Source: Bradyrhizobium liaoningense
GTDB taxonomy: Bacteria; Pseudomonadota; Alphaproteobacteria; Rhizobiales; Xanthobacteraceae
Reading direction: 5' to 3'
DNA: 64,000 nucleotides
Assembly: GCF_018130825.1 (NCBI RefSeq)
Contig: NZ_JAFCJS010000004.1
Span: forward strand, 496,001-560,000
The notes beneath the pieces were generated by a model. That model saw only the letters and a list, made by a program, of their open reading frames with translations. It did no database searches and was not told the DNA's origin. The position numbers were made by a program, and so were the translations under genes. Below, one piece after another: positions 36,798-46,852 of the stretch. The stretch's first letter is position 1; every line of letters begins with the position of its first letter.

Positions 36798-39700
36798 TCA
36801 TTGCGATACGGCCGGGCATTGCTTCCCGTCGCCAGCGCGACAGGCGGGGCCAAACGTAATCTTGCCGGCATCAGCGATCGTCGGCGGCGGAGGCGGCACG
36901 ATCTCGATCGGCGCCAGAACGCTCGGGCCAAGCGGAGCGGCGGGATCGGGCGACGTGGCGCCGCAGACCGGGCTGCCGCCGGCTCCGAGAGAGCAGCCGC
37001 CCACATCGCGCGAAATGATCAAGAGATGGCCGTCGACATAGCTGATGTCGTAGTTCACGGACGTCAGACCCGAGGCGACGATGCCGTAGACCCCGGGATT
37101 GCGCGCTCCCTGCGCCGAGCCGCCATAGGCGAGCGTGCCGGACAGCGCGGCCGGCCCCTCCCCGTTGACGAAACCGGAATAGGCCACGCTGCCTCCCGAG
37201 AACGGCACACCGTCGTACATCCTGGTGACGTCGCCCGCCTTGACGGCGAGGGCCGCCTTGTTGACGGTCAACCCGCCGTCGACATAGGTGATGACGTAAT
37301 TGGCCGAGGAGAGGCCCGACGCGGTCAGGCTGTAGTGCCCCGCATTCACCGCGCCCTGTGCCGTGCCGCCATAGAGAAGCGCACCCGACAGCACGGACGC
37401 GGTCTCGCCGTTCATGAAGCCGGAATATGTGACGCTGCCGCCGGAGAAGGCGAGGCCGTCATAGGTCTTGGACGCGTTGGCGGTGATGGTGAGCGGCGCC
37501 TTGTTGACGGTGAGGCCCACCGCGGTCGATCCGATATAGACCGGGCCGCCCGAACCGGTCGCGCGGAGAATATCGGGGCCGCTGAGATTGTAGCTGCCTG
37601 CGCCCAGCGAGGTCGTCACTGCGCTGCCCCAGCCGAGCGTGACGCGATCGGCATTCACGCCGGTCGCGGTCAATCCGCCGAGCGATGCCAACGTGCCATA
37701 GGTCGTGCTCGCCGACCCCGACACATTCACATAGGCATCGTAGACGGTGTCGCCAAACGCGCGCAGCACCGGCTGACCGTTGTTGGCGCCGCTGACGGAC
37801 TTGCCCCAGATGCCGGCGAAATCAAAACCGTTGTTGATGAAGGTGAAGGGATCGCGCATCTGGGCCGTGGTGAGCATGTTGCCCCCACAGATGTTGCCAA
37901 CGTAGTTGTAGCCGCAGGCGGAACTCTGCCCCGTCGTCTCGCTGTTCGCGTAGCTTTGGGAAACCGAGCTTCCGTCGCCGTTGACTCCCACGACCCCGCC
38001 GACATTGGTGGTGCCGGAAACCGCGCCCGTGGCGTAACTGCGGCTCACTGTGCTGATGAACCAGTTCATCCCCACCAGCCCGCCGACCTCGTGAACTCCT
38101 GAAACCGCTCCCGTGGCGTAGGAGTTCGTTATTGAGCTGGTGTCGTAGTTCATCCCCACCAGCCCGCCAACGCTATGGTCCCCGGACACGTTACCGGTTG
38201 CGTAAGACTGGCTCACGTTGCCACCTTCGAAGGTAGCTCCCAGCAATCCGCCGACTTCGCTGTTGCTGGACACGTTGCCGGTGGCGTAGGAGCGGATCAC
38301 ATTGCCGTACGAGACGTATCCCAGCAGTCCACCGACAAATGCGCCGGTCGCCGTGACATTTCCGGTGGCGTACGTGTCGCTGACGTTAAGGAGGGTGCCC
38401 CCGCCGACCAGCCCGCCCGTGTTGCTGACGCCCGTCACCGCACCTGTGGCGTAGGAGTTGCTCACCGTGGCCAGGACGTAATTCATCGGCGCCACCTCCC
38501 AGCCTGACGCAATTCCCACCAGCCCACCCGCACCTTCGTAGATTGCGGACACATTGCCGGTGGCATGTGAGTTGGATACGGAGCCGGCGATCATGCGACC
38601 TGCCAACCCGCCGACGGCGTTGTAGCCCGCAATCGTGCCGGTGGCATACGAATTGACGATCGTGGTGAGGTAGGAGTCCCCGAGCAGCCCGCCGACGAGA
38701 GCGCTGCCGCCGGTCACATTGCCGGTGTTGTATACGTTGCTGATGGTGTTGTAATCCAAGCCGCCGTTGCCGTAGTAACCAGCCTGCCCCACCAGCCCGC
38801 CGACGGAATTGTTGCCCGTCACGCTGCCGCCTTCCAGCCCGACGTTGCGGATGGTGGCGCCCGTGGCAGCGCCGAACAAGCCAACATTGTCGGCGGTCGG
38901 CCGATAGATCGTCAGATTTCCGATGACATGGCCGAGCCCGTCGAAAATTCCGGAAAAAGAGCTGGAACCGCCATTGCCACCGATCGGCGTGAAGCCCGCG
39001 CCGCCATTCCAGCCGGCCGTGGCGCTCGCATCGATGTTCGTGCCCAGCACATAGTTGCCGGTGAGATTCGCATTGATGTTCTGCAAGGCGTTGAGATCCG
39101 TGATCACCGTGTAGGTGATCGGCGCGGCGCTGCCGCTCTGGGTCTGAAACAGGCTGCCCGCCGCGAGGTTGACCGGCGCGTTGACGTTGTAGGTGCCCGT
39201 CGCGGTGGTCTGCGCATATTGCAGCACGAGCCCGTCGAGGCCGGTCGTGCCGGTCGAGGTCAGCGACGCGTTGATGCTGATGGCGTTGTCGGCCCTGAGC
39301 GTGAGGATGTGCGATGCCCAGCTGATCGGCGCGTTGACGGCGATGTTGCCCGCATCCGTGCCGCTGCCGGAAGTCGTCACGGTGACGTCGCCGCTCGCAA
39401 GCGCGGTTTGCAAGGCCTGCGCATAACTGGCGTCGATGGTGATGTTGACGGGGTCGATCAGCCAGTGCCCGCCCAGCGTGTCGACCTTCAGGTCGGCGGC
39501 GAGATTGACCTTGGCGGCGGAGGTCTCGACCGATCGGGCGCGCAGCGTGCCGCCGGCATTGACCTCGCCATGCCTGGCGTCGCCGAGCAGCAGGATGCGG
39601 CCGTTGCGGCTGCCGATGCTCGCGGCCTGCACCATGCCGGTGTTGTTGACGACACCCTTCATGGCGTCGCTGGCGCCCTTGGCGGTGAGGATGGCGACAC

Positions 39701-40367
39701 CGCCATCGGCGCGGATCAGTCCTTTGTTCTCGACCAGGGTCTTGACCGTGGAGGCCTTGACCTCGACCGAGAGCAGACCGTCGCCGTTGAAATCGAGCAG
39801 AACGTCGGTGCCGGCCGCGAGCGCCGTGCTGCCAATGATGGTGCCGGAATTGCTGACGCTCGGCGAGATCAACGCCACCACCTTGCCGGAGATGCTGCCC
39901 TCGTTGCTGATTGCACCGCTGCTGCCGGTGAAATTGTAACGGCCGGCCAGAAAATCCGCGTTGCTGATGCCGAGCGTGGAGGCGACGAAGCCGCCGGTCT
40001 GCACGCTGCCGGTCTTGCCGACGGCGATGCCGTTCGGATTGATCAGGAACACCTGCCCGTTGGCGCTGAGATTGCCGAGGATCCTGGAGGGGTCCTGTCC
40101 GACGACGCGATTGAGCGCGACAGAGGATGCGCCGGGTTGATTGAAGGTCACGGAATTGCCGGCACCGATCGAAAAGCTCTGCCAGTTCGCGATCATCCGG
40201 TCACTCGACTGGTTGACGGTCATCGCATTGCCGGACTGGCTGATCGTGGCCTGCCCCGACACGACCTGGCCGCCGGTGGGCAAGGTCTGGGCCAGCGCCG
40301 GCGGCGTCAGCATCGTGGTCGCGGACAGGGCGATTGCGAGGCGCGTCTTCGGCAGGATCGATGTCAT
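36798..40367 (-). CDS. TpsA-type exoprotein (two-partner secretion) with GLUG and MBG repeats
   Basis: From ATG 40367 (GAGAGGGCACG upstream) the protein has 1189 residues. It begins with a signal peptide (ILPKTRLAIALSATTMLTPPALA) and the haemagglutination activity domain (about 30-280: NSVTFNQPGASSVALNRVVG, FLINPNGIAVG), the TPS domain recognised by TpsB. Then come ~10 GLUG-type repeats (GGLVG motifs), two MBG-type modules of ~80 residues (TYDGLAFSGGSVTYSGF, MYDGVPFSGGSVAYSGF) and a Cys-containing, Pro-rich tail. It is exported to the cell surface, where it may act in adhesion. The gene follows tpsB by 19 bases. Confidence 0.93.
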   Translation of the reverse strand: MTSILPKTRLAIALSATTMLTPPALAQTLPTGGQVVSGQATISQSGNAMTVNQSSDRMIANWQSFSIGAGNSVTFNQPGASSVALNRVVGQDPSRILGNLSANGQVFLINPNGIAVGKTGSVQTGGFVASTLGISNADFLAGRYNFTGSSGAISNEGSISGKVVALISPSVSNSGTIIGSTALAAGTDVLLDFNGDGLLSVEVKASTVKTLVENKGLIRADGGVAILTAKGASDAMKGVVNNTGMVQAASIGSRNGRILLLGDARHGEVNAGGTLRARSVETSAAKVNLAADLKVDTLGGHWLIDPVNITIDASYAQALQTALASGDVTVTTSGSGTDAGNIAVNAPISWASHILTLRADNAISINASLTSTGTTGLDGLVLQYAQTTATGTYNVNAPVNLAAGSLFQTQSGSAAPITYTVITDLNALQNINANLTGNYVLGTNIDASATAGWNGGAGFTPIGGNGGSSSFSGIFDGLGHVIGNLTIYRPTADNVGLFGAATGATIRNVGLEGGSVTGNNSVGGLVGQAGYYGNGGLDYNTISNVYNTGNVTGGSALVGGLLGDSYLTTIVNSYATGTIAGYNAVGGLAGRMIAGSVSNSHATGNVSAIYEGAGGLVGIASGWEVAPMNYVLATVSNSYATGAVTGVSNTGGLVGGGTLLNVSDTYATGNVTATGAFVGGLLGYVSYGNVIRSYATGNVSSNSEVGGLLGATFEGGNVSQSYATGNVSGDHSVGGLVGMNYDTSSITNSYATGAVSGVHEVGGLVGMNWFISTVSRSYATGAVSGTTNVGGVVGVNGDGSSVSQSYANSETTGQSSACGYNYVGNICGGNMLTTAQMRDPFTFINNGFDFAGIWGKSVSGANNGQPVLRAFGDTVYDAYVNVSGSASTTYGTLASLGGLTATGVNADRVTLGWGSAVTTSLGAGSYNLSGPDILRATGSGGPVYIGSTAVGLTVNKAPLTITANASKTYDGLAFSGGSVTYSGFMNGETASVLSGALLYGGTAQGAVNAGHYSLTASGLSSANYVITYVDGGLTVNKAALAVKAGDVTRMYDGVPFSGGSVAYSGFVNGEGPAALSGTLAYGGSAQGARNPGVYGIVASGLTSVNYDISYVDGHLLIISRDVGGCSLGAGGSPVCGATSPDPAAPLGPSVLAPIEIVPPPPPTIADAGKITFGPACRAGDGKQCPAVSQ
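37030..37510 (-). repeat. Two tandem MBG/YDG-type modules in the exoprotein gene
   Basis: Two near-identical stretches of about 240 bases encode copies beginning VNKAPLTITANASKTYDG and VNKAALAVKAGDVTRMYDG. The protein copies share SGGSV-YSGF, LSG-L-YGG-AQGA and V-SGL-S-NY patterns, so they arose by an internal duplication. Confidence 0.8.
37930..38850 (-). repeat. Array of GLUG-type coding repeats
   Basis: About ten imperfect repeats of 60-110 bases encode units of the form S-SYATGNVSG-VGGLVG. The segment is part of the exoprotein passenger; each unit probably forms beta-helix rungs. Confidence 0.85.
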
Positions 40368-40386
40368 GGCGTGCCCTCTCGAAACG

Positions 40387-42114
40387 TCAGAAGCGAATGC
40401 CGGCCTGCAGCCAGAACTGGTCGCTGGCCTTGACGCCGTCGGCATTCGCGCCGGTGATGATGGAGCGGCCGGGATTGTCGCCCAGCGTATGGGCCCAGCT
40501 TGCCGACACGTTCAGCCACTCGCGCGTCCAGCGCGCGGCAAGACCGGCGCTGGCAAGCCCGTAATCATTGCAGCCGCAGACATTGAGCGGCGGGATGCCG
40601 TTCGGCGACACGTTGAGCTTGACGTAGCCGCCGTCCACGAAGCTCGCGAGCTGCAGGCCGCCGAAGCGCGGAGGTATCGGGGCGTTGTAGCGGAGCTCGA
40701 GCGTGCCGAGCACGCCCATGTCGCCCCGGGCTTCGCCGACCGGATAGCCGCGCACACCGAACGGGCCGCCCAGCGCAAAATCTTCCGAGGAATCGAGGTT
40801 CTTGTTGGCCCATTGCCCATAGAGCCGGCCGAACAGCGCGAAGTCACCGGGCAACGCTTGAAGCCGCGCGACCGCGGCATTGATCCGGTTGAACTGCCCT
40901 TGCGTCTTCAGCCCGGCCTGATCCGCCGCAAGCGCGCCCGGCACGCGTCCGAGATCGAGATCGCCGAACGTCCAGCTCACCGACCAGTTGGTGATGCCGC
41001 CGCCGAGCAAACCATCGCGCCGGTCACCACTGAAGCTGAGCGTGCCCGAAATGGAGCGCTTGTCATCGAGCTTTCCGGCGATGCTGTCGTCGACCAACGC
41101 CTTCCAGGTCACCGCGCCACCGAGCTGGAGGTTGAGATCACGCGAACGAATCAAGCCGTAGTCGACCCCGCCATTGGCGAAATGGGCAAAGCCGGTGAGA
41201 CCAAGCGCGCGGCCGATGGCGTCGATGTTACGATAGCCGAGATAGCCGTAGCTCGCATTGGCGATGAGGCCGCTGGCACCGAGCGGTGCGCTCGTCGCCA
41301 GCGTGCCGTACTCCTGGCCCTGCGACACCGTGCCGGACAGCCGCGTCAGGTCGCCATATCCGGACACGTCGGTGAACGTCACTAGCCCGTTGGCTTGCGC
41401 CTTGCCGACGCTGGAGCTGCCGTAATTGTCGGCCCAGATGCCGCCGCCGAGAATGGGCACTTGGGCGACGCCGACCACGAGCTTGCTGGTGTTCGGCGCC
41501 TCGCCCGGTGCGAGCCTGGCGTGCACCGATACGCCCGGCAGGTCGTTCATGCGCAGCAGCGCGTTTTCCAGATCCTGCCGCGTCACGCCATCCGGCTTGA
41601 GCCGGCCCTCGATGATGGCGCGCAGGAGATCCTCGCGCACGCGCACGCCCTTGGCGCGATCGAGCGTGATGGTCTTGAGCGCGCCCTCGACGATCTCGAT
41701 CGTGACGATGCCGTTGGTGACGTCCTGAGGCGGCAGCAGCGCGCGCGCCAGCAGCCGGCCCCGGCCCTGGAGCACGGCGGTGACCTGATCGGCCAGCGCA
41801 TAGAGTCCCTTGATGCCGAGGCGCTTGCCGCGCACCGCAGCGACGAGCTGCTCGCGCGCGTCGTCCGGCAGCAGCTCCACCTTGCCGGTGAAGCGCACCC
41901 CCTTCACGGTGATGCGTTCTCCCCGATCAGGAATCGCCGCGGGCGCCTGTTGCGGACTTATCCCGTCAGGGGCCGGCAACCTTTCCTGCCGCTGAAATTC
42001 CTGCTGCCGCTGCATCTCGCGCAGCAGCGATCCGGCATCCTGCGCAGCGGCCGGGACCGCGGCGCCCACCATCAGCATCGCCGCCCAGACCGCCCGGCAC
42101 CGTCCCATTCCCAT
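40387..42114 (-). CDS. TpsB outer-membrane transporter (ShlB/FhaC family)
   Basis: From ATG 42114 the precursor has 575 residues (a TTG at 42156 adds 14; ATG 42108 removes two). The signal peptide is RCRAVWAAMLMVGAAVPAAA. Two POTRA domains follow (about 60-220: ITVKGVRFTG, VTIEIVEGALKTITLD) and then the 16-strand barrel, with the lid-lock motif VRGYPVGEARGD and the TpsB-type C-terminal Phe (IRF). It exports the exoprotein encoded 19 bases downstream. The POTRA/barrel layout is complete. Confidence 0.93.
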   Translation of the reverse strand: MGMGRCRAVWAAMLMVGAAVPAAAQDAGSLLREMQRQQEFQRQERLPAPDGISPQQAPAAIPDRGERITVKGVRFTGKVELLPDDAREQLVAAVRGKRLGIKGLYALADQVTAVLQGRGRLLARALLPPQDVTNGIVTIEIVEGALKTITLDRAKGVRVREDLLRAIIEGRLKPDGVTRQDLENALLRMNDLPGVSVHARLAPGEAPNTSKLVVGVAQVPILGGGIWADNYGSSSVGKAQANGLVTFTDVSGYGDLTRLSGTVSQGQEYGTLATSAPLGASGLIANASYGYLGYRNIDAIGRALGLTGFAHFANGGVDYGLIRSRDLNLQLGGAVTWKALVDDSIAGKLDDKRSISGTLSFSGDRRDGLLGGGITNWSVSWTFGDLDLGRVPGALAADQAGLKTQGQFNRINAAVARLQALPGDFALFGRLYGQWANKNLDSSEDFALGGPFGVRGYPVGEARGDMGVLGTLELRYNAPIPPRFGGLQLASFVDGGYVKLNVSPNGIPPLNVCGCNDYGLASAGLAARWTREWLNVSASWAHTLGDNPGRSIITGANADGVKASDQFWLQAGIRF

Positions 42115-42355
42115 CCGACAACCCGCTTCACTTCCACGGGCACGGCCTTCAGGCAATTAGGCAACAACATCAGCGAATTACATCGCTTGCAGTGTCCCCT
42201 TGTGATGGCTTTGGGCGCGCCCGCAACGGGCATGCCACGGGCTTTATGCAACCCGCCAGCGAAACTGCGAGGCGGTGTCTCGATTTCTCATTGCGCGCAA
42301 AAGCTCCGCATGAATTTCGCCCTGCGCGCAAACCGCCCGATCCGGTTCGGGCCTG

Positions 42356-43399
42356 TTACGAGGGGATGCTGGTCATCCACTTCCACCACATCTGCCGCGT
42401 GATGAGTTGCGGGTCCCAGGAGCGCTGATCGCGCGCCAGGGCCCGGAACTCGCGCGGCGTCAGCCCGTGCAGACGCTGGAAGGCGCGGGTGAAGCTCTGC
42501 GGATGCACGAAGCCATGCGCTTCCGCGATGTCCGAGATCGATTTGTGCCGTTGCGCCGAATCGGCGAGCGCCATCCGGGCGCGATGCATGCGCTGCTCCT
42601 GGATATAGCTTGCGATGCCGCCCGCATTCTCGAACAGATAAGACAGTTTTCGCGGGGAGATGGCGAAGTGCGCCGCAATGCTCTCCGGCGTCAGTTCGGG
42701 GTTCAGCGCATGGTCGATGACATGGCGGCAGATCATGTCGAACAGCGCGAGCTGCACGCCGCCGGCGGCATCCTCGCGCACCGAGCCGTTGATCACCGTT
42801 GCCGCCAGCTCCAGCGTCGGCTTCGCCAGCGCCTCGCCCTCGCGCACAGTGAGGAGGGGCGCCCGGCGCCACAGCGCCATCAAATGATCCCGGAACATGC
42901 CGACCAGCGCGCCACCGCCGGCGAAGATGCGCATGTTCTGCTCGTCCGGCGCGCTCAGCAGCGGCGCCAGCAGCGGCCGCGGCACGAAGAGGTGGATGCT
43001 GGCATAGTCCGGCGTCTCCGTCATCTGCGGCTGCGCGCAATCGAACGTCATGAAATCGCCGGATGCGCTCGACGCCGTCTGCGCGCCGAACCGCGGGCGG
43101 CAGCCGCCGTCCACATAGAACTGCAGGACATAATGGCTGACGCCGTCACGCCCGATCTGGTAGCGCGAGCGGTCGAACGACTGCGCCTGCGTCTTCGCCG
43201 TGCCGAGCACGAGCGCGCCGAGCTGATAATATTCGACCCGGGCGTGGAAGCGCTCGGGGTTCTTGAGCCGGGTCTGGCCGAGGAGGCCGACCTGCTCGTG
43301 CCAGATCGCCAAAGCCTGCTTGTGCGGCGTGCCCTGCGTATCAAGTATGAAATGAGGAAGCGGCGATTGATCTGCCGCGTTGTCGTCCGCCCCCTGCAC
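42356..43399 (-). CDS. AraC-family transcriptional regulator
   Basis: A 347-residue protein from GTG 43399 with an AraC-binding-like N-terminal domain (about 1-220) and a C-terminal HTH pair (IAAHFAISPRKLSYLFENAGG; SISDIAEAHGFVHPQSFTRAFQRLHGLTPREFR). It lies on the same strand upstream of the two-partner secretion genes with 241 bases between, a layout suggesting it may control their promoter. The effector is unknown. Confidence 0.9.
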   Translation of the reverse strand: MQGADDNAADQSPLPHFILDTQGTPHKQALAIWHEQVGLLGQTRLKNPERFHARVEYYQLGALVLGTAKTQAQSFDRSRYQIGRDGVSHYVLQFYVDGGCRPRFGAQTASSASGDFMTFDCAQPQMTETPDYASIHLFVPRPLLAPLLSAPDEQNMRIFAGGGALVGMFRDHLMALWRRAPLLTVREGEALAKPTLELAATVINGSVREDAAGGVQLALFDMICRHVIDHALNPELTPESIAAHFAISPRKLSYLFENAGGIASYIQEQRMHRARMALADSAQRHKSISDIAEAHGFVHPQSFTRAFQRLHGLTPREFRALARDQRSWDPQLITRQMWWKWMTSIPS

Positions 43400-43548
43400 C
43401 TGACTTCCCCTTCACCGCTTACGAACCAGTGTCCCGATACCTAGTGCGCGGCCGTGATCATTTCCAGATGTGCCCAGAGCTGTGCCGCCGGCGGGCTGCA
43501 CACCCGTGACCTGCATCGCGTGACCTGCATCGCACGGCTGCCATTCTG

Positions 43549-46500
43549 TCAGGTCTGCTCGTCGCCGCGGGCGAGCATCTCGTTCAGCATCGCCTCGGCC
43601 TTCTGCTTGAGCGGCCGCGCGCCGCTGTCGGAGGCGATCGCGATCGCGGCGCGCAAGGCCGTCAGGATCGCGGCCTTGTTCGCCTCGCCCGAGGGCGGCG
43701 TCACCACGGCCTCGCCGAACAGGGCCTCGGCCTCGAGGCCGGAAAAGCCCTGCTGGCGGGCGGTGTTGCGGGCCTCGCGCAGCATGTTCTGCGCGGCCTG
43801 GACATCGCCGAGGCGGTGGGTCGCGAGCGCAAGATAGATCGAGCTGCGCAGCACCGCCGAGGTGTAGCCGACCGCCTTCGCCTCCTCGCGCGCCTCGCTC
43901 AGCATGCCGCGCGCCCGGTCGAACAGCCCCTGCTCGAGATAGGCGATGCCGAGGTGGCAGGCGAGCACCGGCACGAACAGCCGGATGCCATGCTTCTGCG
44001 CCAGCACGAAGCCTTCCTCCAGAATCGCAGCGGCCGCCGCCGGATCGTTCCGCCCGAGCTTCAACCACCCACCGCTATAGGCGGCGGCAACGCGGTCGTA
44101 GGGGCGGCCAGTCTCCTCCGCGATCGCAGCCGCTTCGCGCTGGAGCTGTTCGGCGGCATCGAGCTCACCCATGACGGTGTGGGTGATGCTGTTCATCATG
44201 CAGCAGAGGAGGAGCAGGGATTGCGGGGTCGTGCCGATCGGAGCACTTGCTGCCGAGCCCGCGAGATGGCCTCGCGCCGCAGCCAGCATCTTCTCGGCGC
44301 CACGGTAGCGGCCGGAAAGAAAATACGCCTGCCCAAGCCCATATTGCGCGAGATTGCGCCAGCCAGGATTGCCCGAGCTTTCCGCCAGGTGCACGACGTC
44401 TTCACCGATCGCGACAGCTTCGACCGGCGTTCCATAGAAATTCTGCGCACCCGCCCTCATGGTCATGGCCGCAACCTTGCGTCCGATGTCGTTGATCGCA
44501 TCGGCTCGCCGTTCGGCCTCGCTTCCCAGATCCAGAGCTTCGGCAACGCGCCCTGATCCGGCAAAGGCCAAACGAGCCTCCATCCGGAGGTCAATGGCAT
44601 TCGTCTCTCTCGCGTGCGTCACAGGGGTCTTGTCGAGCGATTCCATCGCGGTCTCGAAATAATCGACCGCGTCGGCATAGGCTGAGCGAGCCAGGCATCT
44701 TCGAGCGGCGCTCCTGCCATGGTGAAATGCCTTCTGCCAATCCTTCGCCCTCGTGGCGTGATAGCAGAGCGCGTCCGGCCCGTCGGTCCATGCTTCGTCG
44801 CCCTCAAGAGCCGCGAGAATACTGGCATGGATGCCTTCGCGCACTTTTTCGACCATCGAATCGTAGGTGACCTGCCTGACCATCTCGTGCCGGAATTCGA
44901 GCGAGTCCTCCAGCTCGCTATCGATCCTGACGAGCAATTCGGCCCGGTCGAGCGTGGTGAGGCAATCCTGCAGGACGTCTTCCGGCAAGGCCGCGACTTT
45001 CCGCAGCATGGCCTGGTTTGCCCGGGGTCCGAGCGCCGCGGCGATCTGCAGAAGCGATCGCTCCTGTCGTGACACGCGATCCAGCCGTGCCGCGATCACA
45101 CCTTGAATGCTGCTGGGGATACCGAGCTCGTCGACGGGACGCGCCAGAGACAGGTCGCCCCACTGGCCGAGAAGCATGCCGCTGTCCTTCAGACTGCGGC
45201 AGACTTCCTCGATGAACAGTGGGACATTGGCCGTATGAGAGATGATCTGGTTCTTCAGCTCTGAGTTCGTCGTGGCGGGGCCGAGCATCTCCGTCAGCAT
45301 GGCCAGACCCGAATCGTCGTCGAGAGGCCGCATCGCCACGATTTCCGCGTGACAGCGCGCGATCCATACCGGCATTCCATTGGGCCGCGTCGTCAGTAGC
45401 ACAAGCAAATCGGGGCATTGCAGCGTGGACAGAGTGGCCACAACCGAATCGCTGGTCCGGTCGATCCAGTGCACATCCTCGATCAGCAGGATCGTGCGCT
45501 GGCGACGGGCGACACTCTCGACGATCGCGCAGCTCGCGTCCGACATCGCTCGGCCGCGCGCGTGAGGCTCCAGTTCGTCCCAGTGCGGATCGGAAATCGG
45601 CAGGTCCAGAATCGCGTCGACGGCTCGCTGCTGCACCACGGGCAGCGCGTCTCTGGGATCGTCCACCTTGCTCTGATCGAGGATCGACAGCATCAGGCGC
45701 TTGAGGGTGCTGTATGGTGCGCCCTGGAGATTCGGGCTGCACTCGGCATCGATCAGCCGCCAGCCGCTGGCCCGAAGGTCCTGCGCGAACTCATGCGCAA
45801 GGCGCGACTTCCCGATGCCGGCGTCCCCCATCAACAGCACCGTCTGCCGGCCAGCGGCGACCCTTTCCGCAGCACGCCATAGCAATGCCCGCTCCGTCGT
45901 GCGATCGACGAATCGGGAGACACTGCGCGCACGCCTGACTCGCCAGCTCGAAAGATCGCTGGCCCCCATGACGCGGTACACCGGCAAGGGCTCGCCAAAA
46001 CCACGGAGTGCCTTGCGACCCAGAAACTCGAAGCGGACGTGCCCGTCCGCGAGCTCCTGGCAGGCTTGGGAGACGTAGATCTGGTTCGCCTCGGCCGCCG
46101 CCTCGAGCCGCGCGGCCAGATGCTGGGCGGCACCACCGATCTCGTAGACCTTGGAGAATTCGTTGGCGACCATGTAGGCCACCACATGGCCGGAGTGGAG
46201 GCCGACCCGAACCTGAAGTCCGGGATCGCCCAGGCTGCCGACACGCCGGACAAGCTCGATCGCCGCGTGGCAGGCCAGCGGTGCATGATTGTCGTCGGCG
46301 ATCGGGGCGCCGAATACGGCGGCCACTCCGTCGCCCAGCTCCTTGCTGACGATGCCGCCGAACTGGCGCACCGCGCCTCGCATCGCTGCAAGAGCCGGCT
46401 CGAGACGCGACACCGCCTCCTCCGGCTCCAGTTCGGCAACAAGACCTGTGGAATCGACGACGTCGGCGCGAAGGATCGTCACGAACCGTCGTTCGCTGTC

Positions 46501-46590
46501 TGGGTCGACGCGCTCGCGGACCGCCGCCCCGCATTTGGAGCACCAGCTATCGCCTGGACCAATCGCCGACTGACACGCGAAGCAATGCAT
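43549..46590 (-). CDS. Zinc ribbon-class III cyclase-AAA ATPase-TPR signalling protein
   Basis: The 1013-residue protein has a zinc ribbon (cysteines 3, 6, 17, 20), a class III cyclase domain (about 36-205), an AAA/NACHT-like ATPase (Walker A GDAGIGKS at 255-262, Walker B TILLIEDVHWID) and C-terminal TPR-like helices (about 600-1005). The cyclase has both metal aspartates (D43, D87) and the catalytic Arg (R161), but the transition-state Asn position reads H157 (QHLAARLE). Many rhizobial cyclase-ATPases share that change, so activity is uncertain. The architecture resembles MalT/LuxR-type sensors without the DNA-binding domain. Confidence 0.92.
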   Translation of the reverse strand: MHCFACQSAIGPGDSWCSKCGAAVRERVDPDSERRFVTILRADVVDSTGLVAELEPEEAVSRLEPALAAMRGAVRQFGGIVSKELGDGVAAVFGAPIADDNHAPLACHAAIELVRRVGSLGDPGLQVRVGLHSGHVVAYMVANEFSKVYEIGGAAQHLAARLEAAAEANQIYVSQACQELADGHVRFEFLGRKALRGFGEPLPVYRVMGASDLSSWRVRRARSVSRFVDRTTERALLWRAAERVAAGRQTVLLMGDAGIGKSRLAHEFAQDLRASGWRLIDAECSPNLQGAPYSTLKRLMLSILDQSKVDDPRDALPVVQQRAVDAILDLPISDPHWDELEPHARGRAMSDASCAIVESVARRQRTILLIEDVHWIDRTSDSVVATLSTLQCPDLLVLLTTRPNGMPVWIARCHAEIVAMRPLDDDSGLAMLTEMLGPATTNSELKNQIISHTANVPLFIEEVCRSLKDSGMLLGQWGDLSLARPVDELGIPSSIQGVIAARLDRVSRQERSLLQIAAALGPRANQAMLRKVAALPEDVLQDCLTTLDRAELLVRIDSELEDSLEFRHEMVRQVTYDSMVEKVREGIHASILAALEGDEAWTDGPDALCYHATRAKDWQKAFHHGRSAARRCLARSAYADAVDYFETAMESLDKTPVTHARETNAIDLRMEARLAFAGSGRVAEALDLGSEAERRADAINDIGRKVAAMTMRAGAQNFYGTPVEAVAIGEDVVHLAESSGNPGWRNLAQYGLGQAYFLSGRYRGAEKMLAAARGHLAGSAASAPIGTTPQSLLLLCCMMNSITHTVMGELDAAEQLQREAAAIAEETGRPYDRVAAAYSGGWLKLGRNDPAAAAAILEEGFVLAQKHGIRLFVPVLACHLGIAYLEQGLFDRARGMLSEAREEAKAVGYTSAVLRSSIYLALATHRLGDVQAAQNMLREARNTARQQGFSGLEAEALFGEAVVTPPSGEANKAAILTALRAAIAIASDSGARPLKQKAEAMLNEMLARGDEQT

Positions 46591-46852
46591 TCCAGCGCCT
46601 TCAACGAACTGCCTCGGCAGTCCCGCTCCAACGCCCGCAAGGCGTTTGAACGTACATTACCCATAGAGGAATGCATGGCAATTGGGCTTGCGGGATACGC
46701 GATGTTACTGGATGGTGGCTTGCTGGACGAAGTGCAGTCTTGGGTGGTAGCGTGACTGCACACAACAAATTGTGTGATCGGTCGCGACGCGCTGCGCATT
46801 TCGGGCAGCCAGCGACAGGTTTTGACAAACAGACATATCGGGGAAAGAGGCG

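Noticed and set aside
37930-38850. Possible CRISPR-like array in the exoprotein gene
   Set aside because: The units are coding, imperfect and in frame (GLUG-type protein repeats); there are no unique spacers of even length and no cas genes.
38928-40433. Long plus-strand open frame (501 residues) opposite the exoprotein gene
   Set aside because: It mirrors the codon structure of the two-partner secretion gene, has an Arg/Ala/Gly-rich low-complexity translation and no recognisable domain.
46674-46754. 26-codon frame upstream of the orphan gene
   Set aside because: Too short and without a convincing ribosome site; it is also the tail of a longer shadow frame opposite the cyclase gene.
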